DNA of 64,000 nucleotides from Gemmatimonadota bacterium (GCA_041390125.1 JAWKQN010000014.1:62001-126000), one strand, 5' to 3'; counted from the first letter of the stretch, positions 8,494-16,915 are shown. Program-made: numbers and translations. The notes: generated by a model from the letters alone, not told the origin.

Positions 8494-8819
8494 GATCCTA
8501 CGGGGGGTTGGGATGATGAAGGTAACGCGACGGGGCCGCACCTCGCACGCTTTGCCAGGATCAGACCGGCCGGACGCTCGTTGCCAACCTCCGGCGGCTC
8601 CGCCAGATACGCAGATCGGGCGTCCGTCGGACCCGCGGCGTTGTCGCGTCGACCCGACAGGAGCGTCGCGTCACAGCGTCGCCTTCGGGAGAGCAGGACG
8701 GACGCCTGCAACCGGAACAGGTGGCGCGTCTTTCATGCATCGCAGCGCCGCCCGTGTGACGGCGCCTCGCACGCGACGAGCGTTCCCGTTGTCCCTGTGC
8801 CGGGAGAGCTGCCGCCTTC
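8494..8819. other. Intergenic region without a supported gene
   Basis: This stretch lies between the divergent carbamoyltransferase start and the his promoter. Open frames crossing it have no family resemblance or ribosome site. It presumably carries the cassette promoter on the minus strand, but no convincing -35/-10 pair was found. Confidence 0.5.
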
Positions 8820-8848
8820 TTGACCGGACCCGCTGCCGCCGCTACCCC
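8820..8848 (+). promoter_or_regulatory. Candidate his operon promoter
   Basis: TTGACC (8820-8825) and TACCCC (8843-8848) are spaced by 17 bp. The -10 box is weak but common in high-GC genomes. The predicted start falls at about 8855, at the ATG of the leader peptide, implying a leaderless leader mRNA. The same TTGACC box is used in the candidate promoter at 3389. Confidence 0.45.
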
Positions 8849-8855
8849 TTTCTGC

Positions 8856-8936
8856 ATGAGCTCCGCGCGCCACCATCATCCCCACGGCCACGTGCCGACC
8901 CGGACGGGTCCGGCGGTCGTGGAGGTGCATCGCTAG
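8856..8936 (+). CDS. hisL: his operon leader peptide (attenuation sensor)
   Basis: A 26-codon frame ending in TAG at 8934-8936. Its product has the run HHHPHGH: five histidine codons within seven (8871-8891), with another His just before the end. It lies about 100 bases upstream of hisG and immediately before a terminator. Ribosome stalling at the His codons would cover strand 1 of the RNA (8882-8901) and free strand 2 to form an antiterminator. No Shine-Dalgarno is visible; the start may be leaderless. The composition and placement make chance unlikely, though expression is not proved. Confidence 0.8.
   Translation: MSSARHHHPHGHVPTRTGPAVVEVHR
8882..8922 (+). promoter_or_regulatory. his leader anti-antiterminator (1:2) hairpin
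   Basis: CCACG (8882-8886), GCC (8894-8896) and GACCC (8897-8901) pair with CGTGG (8918-8922), GGC (8912-8914) and GGGTC (8906-8910). Strand 1 lies inside the His codon run, so it forms only when the ribosome does not stall there. Confidence 0.65.
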
Positions 8937-8973
8937 CCCGCGCGAGCCCCACGAACCGACCGAAGGCCCGTCC
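8902..8973 (+). promoter_or_regulatory. his leader antiterminator (2:3) pairing
   Basis: GGACGGG (8902-8908) is fully complementary to CCCGTCC (8967-8973), and GGT-CGTGG (8915-8922) pairs with CCACG-A-ACC (8949-8957) with one bulge. This pairing consumes the 5' arm of the downstream terminator, as in classical attenuators. Confidence 0.65.
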
Positions 8974-8994
8974 CCGGGGGGACGGGCCTTTTTT
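8963..8994 (+). terminator. his attenuator (3:4 terminator)
   Basis: AAGGCCCGTCC (8963-8973) pairs with GGACGGGCCTT (8980-8990) across a six-base loop, followed by a run of T to 8994. It sits 42 bases before hisG and 27 bases after the leader peptide stop. Because it lies upstream of the operon and not after a gene, it is best read as an attenuator. Confidence 0.8.
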
Positions 8995-9036
8995 CGTTCC
9001 CCCCGCCGGGCCGCACACGAAGGAGACCGGAATCCG

Positions 9037-9900
9037 ATGACGAGGATCGCACTCCCCAACAAGGGGAGGCTCGCCGAGCGTGCCCTGGCGCTGTTCGAAC
9101 AGGCGGGGCTGCCGCCCAGCTTCCGCGCCGAGCGCGCGCTGGTGGCCGGCCTGGGGCGCGGCTATCAGGCCATCTTCGTACGCGCGCAGGACATCCCCGA
9201 GTTCGTGGCCGACGGGGCCGCCGAGCTGGGCATCACCGGCGCCGACCTCATCGAGGAATCCGGGCGTGAGACGACCGAGCTGCTCGACCTGGGGTTCGGG
9301 CGCTGTCGCCTGGTCGTGGCGGCCAAGGACGACGCGCCCCTCTCTTCCCCGGCGGAGCTCGCGCCCGGCACGCGCGTCGCCACCTCCTTCCCTCGGCTGG
9401 CGACCCGCTACTTCGAGTCGCTGGGGGTGGCGATCCGCATCGCGCCGGTGAGCGGCGCCGCGGAGATCGCCCCACACCTCGGCGTGGCCGACGTCATCGT
9501 GGACCTGAGCTCCACTGGCTCGACGCTGCGCGTCAACGGGCTGAAGGAGATCGGCACGATCCTGGACTCGACGGCGCGCCTGGTCGCGAATCCGCCGGCG
9601 TTGGAGGAGGCACGCACGCGAGACCCGATCGACGCGCTGGTGGCCGCGCTCGAGTCCGTGCTGCGGGCGGAGAAGAAGCGCTACCTGATGGCCAACGTGC
9701 CCCGGGACCGGCTTGAGGAAGTGCGCGCACTGCTGCCGGGCATCTCCGGGCCCACCGTGGTGGACGTGCTGGATCGGGGCTCGTGGGTCGCTGCCCACGC
9801 CGTCGTCGACGCGGACGATGTCTTCGAGACCATCGCCCGCCTGAAGGCCCTCGGTGCCGAGGGAATCCTGCTCACGCGCATCGAGAGGTTGATGCCATGA
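9037..9900 (+). CDS. hisG: ATP phosphoribosyltransferase, long form
   Basis: A 287-residue protein; catalyses the first step of histidine synthesis, joining ATP and PRPP. MTRIALPNKGRLAERALALF is the family N-terminus, and the PRPP loop appears as VDLSSTGSTLRVNGL. The length and C-terminal ACT-like regulatory region (VVDADDVFETIARLKALGAEGIL) mark the long, homohexameric, histidine-inhibited form, so HisZ is not needed. AAGGAGA precedes the ATG. The gene follows the attenuator and its stop overlaps hisD. Confidence 0.96.
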   Translation: MTRIALPNKGRLAERALALFEQAGLPPSFRAERALVAGLGRGYQAIFVRAQDIPEFVADGAAELGITGADLIEESGRETTELLDLGFGRCRLVVAAKDDAPLSSPAELAPGTRVATSFPRLATRYFESLGVAIRIAPVSGAAEIAPHLGVADVIVDLSSTGSTLRVNGLKEIGTILDSTARLVANPPALEEARTRDPIDALVAALESVLRAEKKRYLMANVPRDRLEEVRALLPGISGPTVVDVLDRGSWVAAHAVVDADDVFETIARLKALGAEGILLTRIERLMP

Positions 9901-11192
9901 GGCTGAGGATCGACGGGACCCTGGACGGACTCGACCGCGCGGCCCGCGAGCACCTGCGGACACGGCGACCGGCCGATCAGGCGGATCTGGCCGAGCGGGT
10001 GGCGGCGATCGTGGCGCGCGTGCGCAGCGAGGGCGATCCCGCCCTGCTGGAGTACGCGCGGACGCTCGACGGCGCCGAGTTGGAGAGGCTGGACGTGCCG
10101 CGGGAGGCCTGGCGGGCCGCCGCTGACCGGCTGGACACAGGCGCGCGTCGCGCCCTGGAGCGCGCCACCGGCAACCTCGAGCGCTTCCATCGGGCACTGA
10201 TCCCCCCCGACGTCCGGGCCGAGCCCGAGCCCGGCGTCGCCCTGGAACGCCGCTCGGTGCCTGTGCGCCGCGTGGGCGTGTACGCACCCGGCGGCCGCGC
10301 AGCCTATCCGAGCAGCGTGCTCATGGGCGTCGTCCCCGCGCGGGCCGTGGGCGTGTCGGAGGTGATCGTCTGCTCGCCCCCGGGGAAGGACGGGCGCGTG
10401 AGCGACGCCGTGCTGGCCGCGGCCTGGATCGGGGGTGCGGATCGCCTGTTCGCGGTCGGCGGCGCGGGTGCCATCGCCGCGCTCGCGTACGGGACGGAGA
10501 CGATCCCCACGGTGGACGTCGTGGTGGGTCCCGGAAACCGCTGGGTGAACGAAGCCAAGAAGCAGGTGGCCGGCGAGGTGCGCATCGATTCCCCCGCCGG
10601 TCCTTCGGAGCTGCTGGTGCTCGCGGACGGGAACGCCGAGCCGACCGTCGTGGCGCGCGAGCTGGTGGCGCAGGCGGAGCACGACCCCGACGCCGCCGTG
10701 GTGCTCGTCACACCGGACGCTGCGCTGCTCGAGGGTGTGCGCACCGCGCTGCGCGCCGAGGTGGCCCGCGCGGAGCGCAAGGAGGTGGTCGAGGCGTCGC
10801 TGGCGGCGCACGGCGCGTTGCTGCGCGCGGACGGCTTGCGGGCCGCCACGGAGTTCGCGAACGAGTACGCGGCCGAGCACCTGCTCCTGCTCGTGGACGA
10901 GCCCGGTCCCACGCTCGCCGCGTTGCGCACGGCCGGCACCGTGTTCGTGGGCGCACACAGCTCGGTCGCGTTCGGCGACTACCTGACCGGAGCCAACCAC
11001 GTGCTTCCCACCGGGGGGCGGGCCCACGCCTTCTCCGGCCTGTCGAGCGAGCATTTCCTGCGATCGTTCACGGTCCAGCACGTCTCGGCCGCGGCCGCGG
11101 AGCGGATGGCGGCGGACACCGGTGCCCTGGCCGATCTCGAAGGACTGCCGGGACACGCCTACGCCGCCCGCGCGGCGGGAGGGCTCGCATGA
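9897..11192 (+). CDS. hisD: Histidinol dehydrogenase
   Basis: A 431-residue protein that oxidises histidinol to histidine in two NAD-dependent steps. Recognisable blocks are the NAD/substrate region VPVRRVGVYAPGGRAAYPS, VDVVVGPGNRWVNEAKKQVAG, and the zinc and catalytic region with the EHD of VAQAEHDPDA and NHVLPTGG. The start ATG 9897 overlaps the hisG stop (ATGA). Upstream in-frame extension would lie inside hisG. Confidence 0.96.
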   Translation: MRLRIDGTLDGLDRAAREHLRTRRPADQADLAERVAAIVARVRSEGDPALLEYARTLDGAELERLDVPREAWRAAADRLDTGARRALERATGNLERFHRALIPPDVRAEPEPGVALERRSVPVRRVGVYAPGGRAAYPSSVLMGVVPARAVGVSEVIVCSPPGKDGRVSDAVLAAAWIGGADRLFAVGGAGAIAALAYGTETIPTVDVVVGPGNRWVNEAKKQVAGEVRIDSPAGPSELLVLADGNAEPTVVARELVAQAEHDPDAAVVLVTPDAALLEGVRTALRAEVARAERKEVVEASLAAHGALLRADGLRAATEFANEYAAEHLLLLVDEPGPTLAALRTAGTVFVGAHSSVAFGDYLTGANHVLPTGGRAHAFSGLSSEHFLRSFTVQHVSAAAAERMAADTGALADLEGLPGHAYAARAAGGLA

Positions 11193-12247
11193 GCTTCCCC
11201 CGCAGCGCGCTCGCGGGCCTGCACCCGTATGCCCCCGACCCCACCCCGGTCGACGTGGACCTGTCCGACAACACGAACCTGTGGGGTCCGCACCCGGCCG
11301 CGCTGGCCACGCTGGCCGGCGCCGCCGCCGGGGTCGCGCGCTACCCGACGGCCTACGGGGATCCGGTCCGCCACGCCGTCGCGCGGCGCTTCGGCGTGGA
11401 TGTCACGTGCGTGACCACCGGCTGCGGCTCGGACGATCTCATCGATGCGGCCTTCCGGGCCTTCGCCGAGCCGGGCGAGGCGCTCGCCTACCTGGCACCC
11501 ACCTTCTCGATGGTGGAGCACGCCGCCGTCACCAACTCGCTGGAGCTCCGGCCGTCCGTGGTGGATCATGCCAACGGCGGAGCCCTCCCCGACCCCCGGG
11601 CGCTGCTGACGCGGCGCCCGGCCCTCGTCTACGTGTGCTCCCCCAACAATCCCACCGCCACGGCTCTGCCGGAGGCGTGGCTGCAGGCGCTCGTCGACGC
11701 CGTGGAGGCGGAGCCGGACGGTCCGGTGTTGCTGGTGGACGAAGCGTATGCGGAGTTCTGCGGGCGCAGCGTCCTTCCCGCCGCAGCGGAGCGCTCGCGC
11801 ACGCTGGTGCTGCGCACGCTGTCGAAGGCCTACGGCCTCGCTGGGCTGCGGGTGGGGTACGCGGTCGGCGCCGAGCGCCTGGTCGTGGAGCTCAACAAGG
11901 CCCGGGGGCCCTTCAAGGTCGGCGTGGCCTCCGAGCAGGCGGCCGCCGCTGCGCTGCTGGACGAGTCCGGCTGGCTCCAGGACGTCGTGACACAAACGCG
12001 CGCGCTTCGTGCCCGACTCGTGACCGCGCTGGACGCGCAGGGGTGGGAGTCGCTGCCGTCCGACGCCAACTTCGTGCTCATCCGCGTTCCCGAAGGTGCG
12101 CGGGAGGCCGTCCACGCGCGGCTCACCGAGCGGCGGGTGGGGGTGCGGAGCTTCCGCTTCGCCGACGGAACGCACTGGATGCGGGCCACGGTGGGACCGT
12201 GGCCGCTCATGGAGCGCCTGCTGGAGGCGCTGGGGGATCTGCGATGA
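11189..12247 (+). CDS. hisC: Histidinol-phosphate aminotransferase
   Basis: A 352-residue fold-type I PLP enzyme that converts imidazole acetol phosphate to histidinol phosphate. The PLP lysine lies in LRTLSKAYGLAGLRVG, and VCSPNNPTATALP and LLVDEAYAEF are typical cofactor-contact motifs. The N-terminus SALAGLHPYAPDP and LSDNTNLWG match the HisC pattern of a small substrate-binding arm. It overlaps hisD by ATGA, and its stop overlaps hisH. Confidence 0.94.
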   Translation: MSFPRSALAGLHPYAPDPTPVDVDLSDNTNLWGPHPAALATLAGAAAGVARYPTAYGDPVRHAVARRFGVDVTCVTTGCGSDDLIDAAFRAFAEPGEALAYLAPTFSMVEHAAVTNSLELRPSVVDHANGGALPDPRALLTRRPALVYVCSPNNPTATALPEAWLQALVDAVEAEPDGPVLLVDEAYAEFCGRSVLPAAAERSRTLVLRTLSKAYGLAGLRVGYAVGAERLVVELNKARGPFKVGVASEQAAAAALLDESGWLQDVVTQTRALRARLVTALDAQGWESLPSDANFVLIRVPEGAREAVHARLTERRVGVRSFRFADGTHWMRATVGPWPLMERLLEALGDLR

Positions 12248-12837
12248 AGGTCGCGCTCTTCGACTACGGGGCCGGCAATCTGCACTCGCTCGCGAAGGCG
12301 CTGGCGCGCTTCGGTGCCGACGTCCGCGTCACCTCCGACTGGAGCGCCGCGCTCGACGGTGATGCGCTCGTGCTGCCGGGCGTGGGATCGTTCCAGGCCG
12401 CCGTGCGGAGCCTGCCTGCGGACCCCACCCCGGTCCGTGCGGCGCTCGCGGGCGGGCACCCCTGTCTGGGCATCTGTCTCGGCATGCAGCTGCTCTTCGA
12501 GCAAAGCGAGGAGGGGGAAGGGATCGGACTCGGTCTCGTGCCGGGCCGCGTGCGCCGTTTGCGTTCACCGGTCGTGCCCCAGATGGGCTGGAACGACGTG
12601 GAGACCGGACCCGACCCGCTGTTCGCCGTCGACGCGCCGCTGATCGCCTACTACGCCAACTCCTTCGTGTGCGAACCCGCCGATCCGAGCCATGTGATCG
12701 CATGGTCGGAGTACGAGGGCGACCGCTTCGCAGCCGCTGTCCGCGCCGCCCACACGTGGGGCGTGCAGTTCCACCCGGAGAAGAGCTCCCGGCCGGGACT
12801 CGCCCTCATCGAGCGCTTCCTGGAGACCGTGCGATGA
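12244..12837 (+). CDS. hisH: Imidazole glycerol phosphate synthase, glutaminase subunit
   Basis: A 197-residue class I amidotransferase. The nucleophile is in HPCLGICLGMQLLF, and the His-Glu pair in WGVQFHPEKS completes the triad. The N-terminus ALFDYGAGNLHSLAKAL is diagnostic. It supplies ammonia to HisF, encoded three genes downstream. It overlaps hisC and hisA by ATGA. Confidence 0.95.
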   Translation: MKVALFDYGAGNLHSLAKALARFGADVRVTSDWSAALDGDALVLPGVGSFQAAVRSLPADPTPVRAALAGGHPCLGICLGMQLLFEQSEEGEGIGLGLVPGRVRRLRSPVVPQMGWNDVETGPDPLFAVDAPLIAYYANSFVCEPADPSHVIAWSEYEGDRFAAAVRAAHTWGVQFHPEKSSRPGLALIERFLETVR

Positions 12838-13544
12838 TCGTCGCCGCCGCCGTCGACATCCGGGAGGGACGCTGTGTGCAGCTGGTGGGGGGCGATCCCG
12901 GCGCCGAGCGCATCTCGCTTCCGTCGCCGCTGGAGGCGGCCCGGAACTGGGTGGGCCAGGGCTTCCGCCACCTGCACGTGATCGATCTGGACGCCGCGTT
13001 GGGCTCGGGCACCAACGACGCGCTGATCGACCCCATCCTGCCGCTGTGTGAGGATACGCAGGTGGGCGGCGGCGTCCGCACGGACGAGCGCGCGCACGCG
13101 CTGCTCGCCGCCGGCGCCGCGCGCGTGATCGTCGGCACCCGCGCCCTGCACGACCCGGAGTGGCTGCGCGGGCTCGCGGAGCGCCACCCGGAGCGGATCG
13201 TGGCCGCGGCCGACGTCCGCGACGGGATCGTCGTCGCGCACGGCTGGACCCAGGGGAGCGGTCGGACCCTCGACGACGTGCTGGCTTCCTGGCGGGACCT
13301 GCCCCTGGCCGGGGTGCTCATGACCGACGTCTCCCGGGAGGGAGCCATGCAGGGTCTGGACGGCACCCTGGTGGAGCGCGCACGGGCCGCCACCCCGCAC
13401 GCCCTGCAGGTCGCCGGCGGCATCGGCCACATCGGCGATGTGCGCCGTGCGCACGAGGCCGGTGCGGACGCGGTCGTCCTGGGGATGTCCATCTACACCG
13501 GCGCGATCGACGTGGACGCGCTGCTGGAGGAGTTCACGCTGTGA
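12834..13544 (+). CDS. hisA: ProFAR isomerase (phosphoribosylformimino-AICAR-P isomerase)
   Basis: A 236-residue half-barrel-duplicated TIM barrel. The catalytic Asp pair lies in AAAVDIREGRCVQLVGGD and LMTDVSREGAMQG, and phosphate loops appear as VGGGVRT and QVAGGIGHI. It performs the Amadori rearrangement of ProFAR. The start overlaps the hisH stop, and its own stop overlaps hisB through a GTGA junction. Confidence 0.93.
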   Translation: MIVAAAVDIREGRCVQLVGGDPGAERISLPSPLEAARNWVGQGFRHLHVIDLDAALGSGTNDALIDPILPLCEDTQVGGGVRTDERAHALLAAGAARVIVGTRALHDPEWLRGLAERHPERIVAAADVRDGIVVAHGWTQGSGRTLDDVLASWRDLPLAGVLMTDVSREGAMQGLDGTLVERARAATPHALQVAGGIGHIGDVRRAHEAGADAVVLGMSIYTGAIDVDALLEEFTL

Positions 13545-14083
13545 AGCGAGTGGAGCGGCAGACGCGCGAGACCACCATCCGCGTGGGCGTGGCCCTGGGC
13601 AACGGCCCGGCCCGGATCGACGTGGAGAACGAGTTCCTCCGGCACATGCTCGACACGTTCGCGCGCTATGCGGGGCTGGAGCTGGAGCTGCACGCCCGGG
13701 GCGACCTGCATCACCACACCGTGGAAGACGTGGCCATCACCCTCGGGCTGGCCCTGAAGGACCTCACACCCGCCCGGGCCACGCGCTACGGGTGGGCCGC
13801 CGTCCCCATGGACGACGCCTGGGTGGACGCCGCGCTGGACCTGGGCGGCCGGGCCTGGTACGGCGGCACGCTCCCGTCCCGGCTCTATCAGCACTTCCTG
13901 CGCAGCCTCGCCTTCGCCATGGACGCGACGCTGCACGTACAGGTGGTCCGCGGCTTCGACCGCCACCACATCGTGGAAGCGGCCATCAAGGCCACGGGGC
14001 TGTCGCTGAGGCAGGCGATCGCCGAGGGGGACCAGCTGTTCTCCACCAAGGGCGCGGTCGAGATCCGCCGCACGGAGGACTGA
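13541..14083 (+). CDS. hisB: Imidazoleglycerol-phosphate dehydratase (monofunctional)
   Basis: A 180-residue protein with the two manganese-binding HHH-type motifs, LHHHTVEDVAITLG and FDRHHIVEAAIKATG. It lacks the HAD phosphatase half of the enterobacterial bifunctional HisB, and no other histidinol phosphatase is seen in the operon, so that step must be encoded elsewhere. It begins with GTG overlapping the hisA stop. Its location after hisA instead of after hisC is unusual. Confidence 0.95.
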   Translation: MKRVERQTRETTIRVGVALGNGPARIDVENEFLRHMLDTFARYAGLELELHARGDLHHHTVEDVAITLGLALKDLTPARATRYGWAAVPMDDAWVDAALDLGGRAWYGGTLPSRLYQHFLRSLAFAMDATLHVQVVRGFDRHHIVEAAIKATGLSLRQAIAEGDQLFSTKGAVEIRRTED

Positions 14084-14087
14084 GCCG

Positions 14088-14852
14088 GTGCTGCGACCGC
14101 GATTGATCGTTTGTCTGGACGTGAAGGACGGCCGGGTGGTGAAGGGTCGGCGCTTCCAGGGGCTGCGGGACGTCGGGGATCCGGTGGAGCTGGCCGCGCG
14201 GTATGAAGCCGACGGCGCGGATGAGATCGTCTTCCTGGATGTGAGCGCGACGCTGGAGAACCGCGGCACCTTCCTCGACACCGTGACGCGCACGGCGGAA
14301 GCCCTGTTCGTGCCGCTGACGGTGGGTGGAGGGGTGCGCTCCGTGGAGGACATCGCCACGCTGCTGCGTGCCGGGGCGGACAAGGTGGGTCTGAACAGCG
14401 CCATCGTGCGGGATCCCGCCCTGCTGGGTCGCGCCGCCGATGCGTTCGGATCGCAGTGCGTCGTGGCGAGCGTCGACGCCGCCCGGGTCCCCGGGGAGAC
14501 GCCGCCCCGCTGGACCGTGCACACGCACGGGGGCAGCCGCCCGGTGGAGCGGGAGGGTGTGGCCTGGGCGGTCGAGTGCGCCGAGCGCGGCGCGGGCGAG
14601 GTGCTCCTCACCTCCATCGACCAGGACGGCGCGCGCACCGGGTACGATCTCGACCTGCTGGCCGCCGTCTCGGGGCGCGTGCACGTGCCCGTGATCGCCT
14701 CGGGAGGAGCGGCCCACGCCGGGCACCTGTACGACGGGCTCGTGCGCGGCGGCGCGGCGGCCGTTCTGCTCGCGGGCGTGCTGCACGATGGACTCACCAC
14801 GGTACAGAGCCTCAAAGAAGGGCTCCACGAGCGAGGAGTGCACGTCCGATGA
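14088..14852 (+). CDS. hisF: Imidazole glycerol phosphate synthase, cyclase subunit
   Basis: A 254-residue TIM barrel beginning with GTG 14088, 4 bases after hisB. LIVCLDVKDGRVVKGRRF and LTSIDQDGARTGYDLDL carry the two catalytic aspartates. VTVGGGVRSVEDI-like and VIASGGAAHAGH-like phosphate loops are present. It works with HisH to make IGP and AICAR. Its stop overlaps hisIE. Confidence 0.96.
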   Translation: MLRPRLIVCLDVKDGRVVKGRRFQGLRDVGDPVELAARYEADGADEIVFLDVSATLENRGTFLDTVTRTAEALFVPLTVGGGVRSVEDIATLLRAGADKVGLNSAIVRDPALLGRAADAFGSQCVVASVDAARVPGETPPRWTVHTHGGSRPVEREGVAWAVECAERGAGEVLLTSIDQDGARTGYDLDLLAAVSGRVHVPVIASGGAAHAGHLYDGLVRGGAAAVLLAGVLHDGLTTVQSLKEGLHERGVHVR

Positions 14853-15472
14853 CCCTCCCCCTGCCCATCCGCACCCCCGACGATCTCGAGCCGCTGCGCT
14901 TCGGCGGACCGGATGGCCTGGTGCCCGTCATCGCGCAGGACCACCGGAGCGGAAGGGTCCTGATGCTGGCCTGGGCCAACCGCGAGGCCCTCGAGCGCAC
15001 CCTGGAGTCGGGCGAGCTGCACTTCTGGTCGCGCGCGCGCCGGCAACTGTGGAAGAAGGGGGAGACGTCGGGCAACGTGTTGCAGGTGCGGGCGCTGTCG
15101 GCCGATTGTGACGCCGACACCGTGCTGGCCCAGGTCGATCCGACCGGGCCCGTGTGCCACACCGGCGCGCGGACCTGCTTCGGCGACCGGAGCAGCGGGG
15201 GGCTCGTGGACCGGCTGTGGCGTCGCCTCGAAGCCCGGAAGGACGCCGATCCGGCCACCAGCTACACCGCGGAGCTGTTGCAGGACGAGAACCGCCGGCT
15301 CAAGAAGCTGGGGGAAGAGGCCACGGAGCTGGTGGTGGCGCTCGCCCGCCGGGAGGGCACGCGGATCGACGAGGAAGCGGCCGACCTGCTCTACCACACC
15401 CTGGTCGCGCTCCTGGGGGCGGGCCGCGACCTCGACGACCTCCTGGGCGCGCTCGCGGCGCGGGAGCGGTAG
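14849..15472 (+). CDS. hisIE: Bifunctional phosphoribosyl-AMP cyclohydrolase / phosphoribosyl-ATP pyrophosphatase
   Basis: A 207-residue fusion. Residues about 25-120 are HisI, with LWKKGETSGN, the metal motif DCDADT, and CHTGARTCF supplying zinc cysteines. Residues about 125-207 are HisE, with LLQDENRRLKKLGEEATELV and the acidic EEAADLLYH pyrophosphatase motif. It catalyses steps two and three and ends the operon. The ATG overlaps the hisF stop. Confidence 0.95.
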   Translation: MTLPLPIRTPDDLEPLRFGGPDGLVPVIAQDHRSGRVLMLAWANREALERTLESGELHFWSRARRQLWKKGETSGNVLQVRALSADCDADTVLAQVDPTGPVCHTGARTCFGDRSSGGLVDRLWRRLEARKDADPATSYTAELLQDENRRLKKLGEEATELVVALARREGTRIDEEAADLLYHTLVALLGAGRDLDDLLGALAARER

Positions 15473-15642
15473 GGCGCCGGCCTCCGTCCGGAGCGCCCGC
15501 CTTCCCGCGCGTCTACGACATGGGGCGGGCGGCCCCCGCAGAGTGACCCGTGCCGCGCCCCGCCGCGGGGGTTAGGATGGATCGGTCCCCTTCACGCGCG
15601 GCCCTTTCCCGTGCAGCGGTGCGCTGAGCCGCAGGAGGCACC

Positions 15643-16779
15643 ATGGCGCTCGAGAATGCCCTCGTCGGACGCCCCATCCGCCTGGAGCCCCCCTTCGAGG
15701 GATCCGGTGCGGACATGCTGCGCAGGAATCCGGACGGCGTGCGGGTGGTCCTCGCGGAAGGCGGAGACGCCCGGATCGTTCCGGGCCCTTCCGCCGCCGG
15801 GTGGTTGGAGATCCTGGAGGACCTGCGCCGCCGCGGCGCCCCCGTGTTCCTGGAGACGGAGGACGGCGAGCCGGTCGTCATCCGGCTGCTGCTGCCGCTG
15901 CCGGTCACCGTGTCGGGCCTCACCGATCGCGGCGACCAGATGGACGTGCAGCTCCACCCCTCGCACGCCCGCTTCCGCCTCCGCCGCGCCAACCCCGACT
16001 TCGGTGAGCTGGTCGACGCGCTGCGCGACGCCGAGATGCGCGGGTCGCGACTGCTGGTCACCGCCACGGACGACCACGAGATCATCGATGTGCGCGTCGA
16101 CACCGGCGGGGCCGGCGGGGGCGGCTCGGAGCTGTGGGGCGCGGCGGAGGAGCCGCTGCGCTTCGAGCCGGACCGCTGGCTGGATGCCTTCCTGGAGGCG
16201 CTGCGCCGCCTCCTGCGTTGGCTGCTCTGCTGGTTCCGCTGCGTCTCGCCCCGGCGGGCCCAGGAGCTGTTCGACCTCGCGGCCGCCCGCTCCTGCGACC
16301 CGCTGGCCGTGCCCGTTCCCTGCATCCCCTTCCTCTATCCGGACGACGGGTGTTGGGGTCGGGCCCACGAGATGTGCCGGCTCTTCCTCCAGCACGGCGT
16401 GCGTCCCCGCAAGGTATGGATCTACGGGGGGCTGCACGTCGAGACCCGCAACAACCCCAGTTGCTTCGTCAACTGGTACTGGCACGTGGCACCGATCGTC
16501 TGCGTGCGCGGGAGGCTCTTCAGGACGCGACAGATGGTGATCGACCCCGCCCTGTTCGACGCCCCGGTCACCGAGGCGACCTGGAAGAGCGTGCAGGGCG
16601 ATCCCGGTGCCGTCCTCGAACGCTCCGACGCGGAGATCTTCTGGCGGAGCCAGGGCGGGACGAGCACGCAGACGGACCCGACGTATCAGCAGGCCGAAAG
16701 CGTCCTGGCCACCTATCGGCTCTTCCTCAAGAACCGGGCGCTGAGCTTCGGACCTCCGCCCTACGCGGGCTGCCCCTGA
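15643..16779 (+). CDS. Protein-glutaminase-like protein (putative protein deamidase)
   Basis: A 378-residue protein. The C-terminal part (about 225-320) matches the protein-glutaminase fold: Cys237 in DGCWGRAHEM, His281 in WYWHVAPIV and Asp301 in MVIDPALFDAPVT. The Cys-His-Asp order and the 44/20 spacing are close to the 42/20 spacing of the Chryseobacterium enzyme, as I recall it. Such enzymes deamidate glutamine side chains in proteins. Residues 1-200 form an unrecognised domain with a Trp/Leu-rich amphipathic stretch near 195-205. No signal peptide is visible, unlike secreted relatives, so it may act inside the cell. An ABC exporter follows on the same strand. Confidence 0.7.
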   Translation: MALENALVGRPIRLEPPFEGSGADMLRRNPDGVRVVLAEGGDARIVPGPSAAGWLEILEDLRRRGAPVFLETEDGEPVVIRLLLPLPVTVSGLTDRGDQMDVQLHPSHARFRLRRANPDFGELVDALRDAEMRGSRLLVTATDDHEIIDVRVDTGGAGGGGSELWGAAEEPLRFEPDRWLDAFLEALRRLLRWLLCWFRCVSPRRAQELFDLAAARSCDPLAVPVPCIPFLYPDDGCWGRAHEMCRLFLQHGVRPRKVWIYGGLHVETRNNPSCFVNWYWHVAPIVCVRGRLFRTRQMVIDPALFDAPVTEATWKSVQGDPGAVLERSDAEIFWRSQGGTSTQTDPTYQQAESVLATYRLFLKNRALSFGPPPYAGCP

Positions 16780-16915
16780 GCGAGGGGCGGTCGGGGCGCA
16801 CGGGCGTCGCGGCCGGCGGGATCACGGGTCGGAGAGCGCCCGGCACCGCCAGCGTGCCGGGCCGTGACCGCCACCGGAACCGCTCCCCCGGGCTCGGGTA
16901 GCGAGCCACCTCCTT

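Noticed and set aside
8492..9040. A plus-strand 182-codon frame upstream of hisG
   Set aside because: No ribosome site or family resemblance. It runs through the attenuator and is incompatible with the His-rich leader frame.
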